A stretch of DNA of 6,399 nucleotides. It comes from G039029935 sp039029935 (GTDB lineage: Bacteria > Chloroflexota > Anaerolineae > Caldilineales > Caldilineaceae). Positions 5,050 through 6,399 of the stretch are shown here, one piece after another. The stretch spans positions 1-6,399 of the forward strand of contig JBCCFC010000818.1 of assembly GCA_039029935.1 (NCBI GenBank), in the 5' to 3' direction. Every line of letters begins with the position of its first letter. Within the stretch, counting starts at the first letter, position 1. The notes below the pieces were generated by a model. That model ran no database searches. It saw only the letters and a list, made by a program, of their open reading frames with translations, and was not told where the DNA came from. The translations under genes were made by a program, and so were the position numbers.

Positions 5050-6308
5050 TGGTGTTGGCTCATCACAGAGGTATACAAATAAATAGTGTGCGGTGCGGAT
5101 AGGTGGCAGGCAAAGTAAACTCTGCGCGGGCTTCTTGAGGGGTGGTGGTCGGGGGAAGCATGGGCGATACTGTGCGCGGGCGAGCTAGGTGGCTCTCGAC
5201 GATAGGTCTGGCTGGCCGTGTTCGGTGCGAGTATGGTGGCATACACGATAGGCGAGTGTGGGGATGCAGCGCCCTTGCACGGGCAAGCTAGGTGGCATTA
5301 CACAGCAAAAACTTTTGGCCGCAGCTCGTGAAGCTTTGCAAGCGACAAGGACGAAGGTTTTTGCCCATGCGCGAGCAGACTACGTGGCCTTACAGTGCGC
5401 TGTGCCCCATGCCGCCCCGTTGCGCGAGCAGACTACGTTGGTTTACCGATTGCAGGTCAGCCAGGCCGGTCTATGCGCGGGTTGCGGTGGCCTCACCCGT
5501 GACTTGGGGATGACTCATGAACGTGGCTGCACTGAGGTGGCCGCACTCGATTCTTGGCTGTGTACTTGTGACTTGGCATTAGACCTGGTGGCATTACTCA
5601 GGACTTGGTTCGGCGGCGGCAGTGCGCAAGCATCACACAAACGGTGGCATTACTCAAAACTGCGCTCTGTCGCCTGTCCGCACACGTCGATACTTGGCAA
5701 TCACACACAACGAGGAAAGCACCGACAGTGATACTCTGCGCGGGCAAGCTTGGTGGCCTCACGCGGATAGGTCTGGCAGGGGGCGCCATCGCACGGGCAA
5801 GCTAGGTGGCATCCGTCGATAGGTTTGGGGGTGGGTGGGTGCGTGTGGGTTGCTGACGGGTTTGTAGCGTTCCAACGGGTCGATAGGTGGCACTATCCGA
5901 TACTTGTGCGAGCTATTCACTATACATGAAAGACAAACCCGATCTGCAACCGTCCCCCCGACACACTAGTCACCCACCCACCCCCAGACCGCCCATGTGC
6001 GAGCAGATTCGGTGGCTTTACAATGCGCCCTCTGCCAGGCCGGACTCTGCGCGGGCTGTGGTGGCCGTACTTGGCACTTTGCTGTGAACTCAAAACGTGG
6101 CCTTAGACCCCTTGGCACGGCTGAGACCTATAATCGGCGTGGCAGTGCGCGGGCATCACACGAATGGTAGCCTTACTCAAAAATGCGCTCTGCCACTGTC
6201 CGCACGAAACGATGCGCGCTGGTTGGCCTTATCTGTAACTTGGCTATGAACTCAAAACATGGCATTAGACCCCTTGGCATTCCTGAGAACTTCAATCGGC
6301 AGTGGTGT
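5050..6308. repeat. Gene-free tract of decayed, nested interspersed repeats
   Basis: No credible gene: frames here are short, lack ribosome sites and merely translate the repeats. Recurrent words are GCGCGGGC, AAGCTAGGTGGC, CGATAGGTCTGGC and GTGGCNTTAC. Clear copies: a 22-bp identity at 5277-5298 and 5791-5812; about 42 bp at 5174-5215 and 5738-5780; 17 bp identical at 5369-5385 and 5422-5438 (related at 5998-6022); about 107 bp, diverged, at 5575-5683 and 6099-6205; and 54 bp with 8 mismatches at 6085-6138 and 6247-6300 (offset 162). The tract is much more GC-rich than 4735-4860. I do not recognise it as a known element. Confidence 0.7.
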
Positions 6309-6399
6309 GGGGGGGGGGTGTTTGGGGGGTAGTGTTATGGGGCAAAAAAAAAAAAACACCAAACAACCCGCAACAAAAAGAGGAAAACGAATAAGAAAA
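6309..6399. other. Homopolymer-rich end, possible low-quality contig terminus
   Basis: Ten G (6309-6318), further G runs, 13 A (6344-6356), then an A-rich purine-biased tail to the edge. The abrupt change from the preceding repeat tract and the long homopolymers are typical of unreliable read ends, though a genuine low-complexity tract cannot be excluded. Confidence 0.5.

Noticed and set aside
4995..5246. Minus-strand frame of 83 codons
   Set aside because: It crosses the plus-strand terminator and the start of the repeat tract, with a low-complexity Pro/Ser/His composition.
5258..5731. Plus-strand open frame of 157 codons in the repeat tract
   Set aside because: Composed of translated degenerate repeats (GKLGGIT and the like), no ribosome site, no domain, stops in neighbouring copies of the same repeats.

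Overview
The window looks like accessory DNA (plasmid or integrated element) from a bacterium, most likely a Chloroflexota filament of the Herpetosiphon kind. That guess rests on one gene: a NACHT ATPase whose pre-NACHT segment, GL-repeat membrane-like region and C-terminal GGGYVFMHR block match a style I know from Chloroflexota and cyanobacteria. Base composition is mosaic: AT-rich replication genes, a mid-GC NACHT gene, an AT-rich intergenic hub near 4735-4860, then a GC-rich gene-free repeat tract from about 5050.

Layout. Minus strand, right to left: a small XRE-type repressor (2108-2311), a structured gap (1846-2107), a replication-initiator-like protein with a DnaD/RepA_N-like winged-helix N-terminus (600-1790), and an HNH protein (177-569). 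The left edge may hold the start of another minus-strand gene (1-57). Divergent from the repressor, on the plus strand, lies the NACHT gene (2447-4429). The shared intergenic region has a good plus-strand promoter overlain by GTAC-cored inverted repeats, so the repressor probably controls the NACHT gene and itself.

The replication gene contains an array of about seven 23/25-bp units. The same 17-bp motif is read alternately in two reading frames, so the conserved object appears to be the DNA, as expected of origin iterons inside an initiator gene. Upstream of the gene are an operator-like palindrome over a -10 box, an 18-bp direct repeat, and four consecutive stem-loops. Two of these share one 7-nt loop (UUGACCG on the plus strand) on unrelated stems. 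The complementary octamer GCGGTCAA occurs a third time, in a hairpin loop 100 bp downstream of the NACHT gene. An antisense-RNA style of control, as in plasmid copy-number systems, is one possible reading.

The region 4430-5050 has no gene. It holds two candidate structured RNAs diverging from the AT-rich hub: a minus-strand one ending in a strong terminator (4462-4517) and a plus-strand one ending in another (5018-5047). From about 5050 to 6310 there is a non-coding tract of decayed, nested repeats. The last 90 bases are homopolymer-rich and may be a low-quality contig end.

Working model (inference): a replicon maintenance module (repressor, initiator, iterons, RNA hairpins, HNH protein) next to a repressor-controlled NACHT defence protein.
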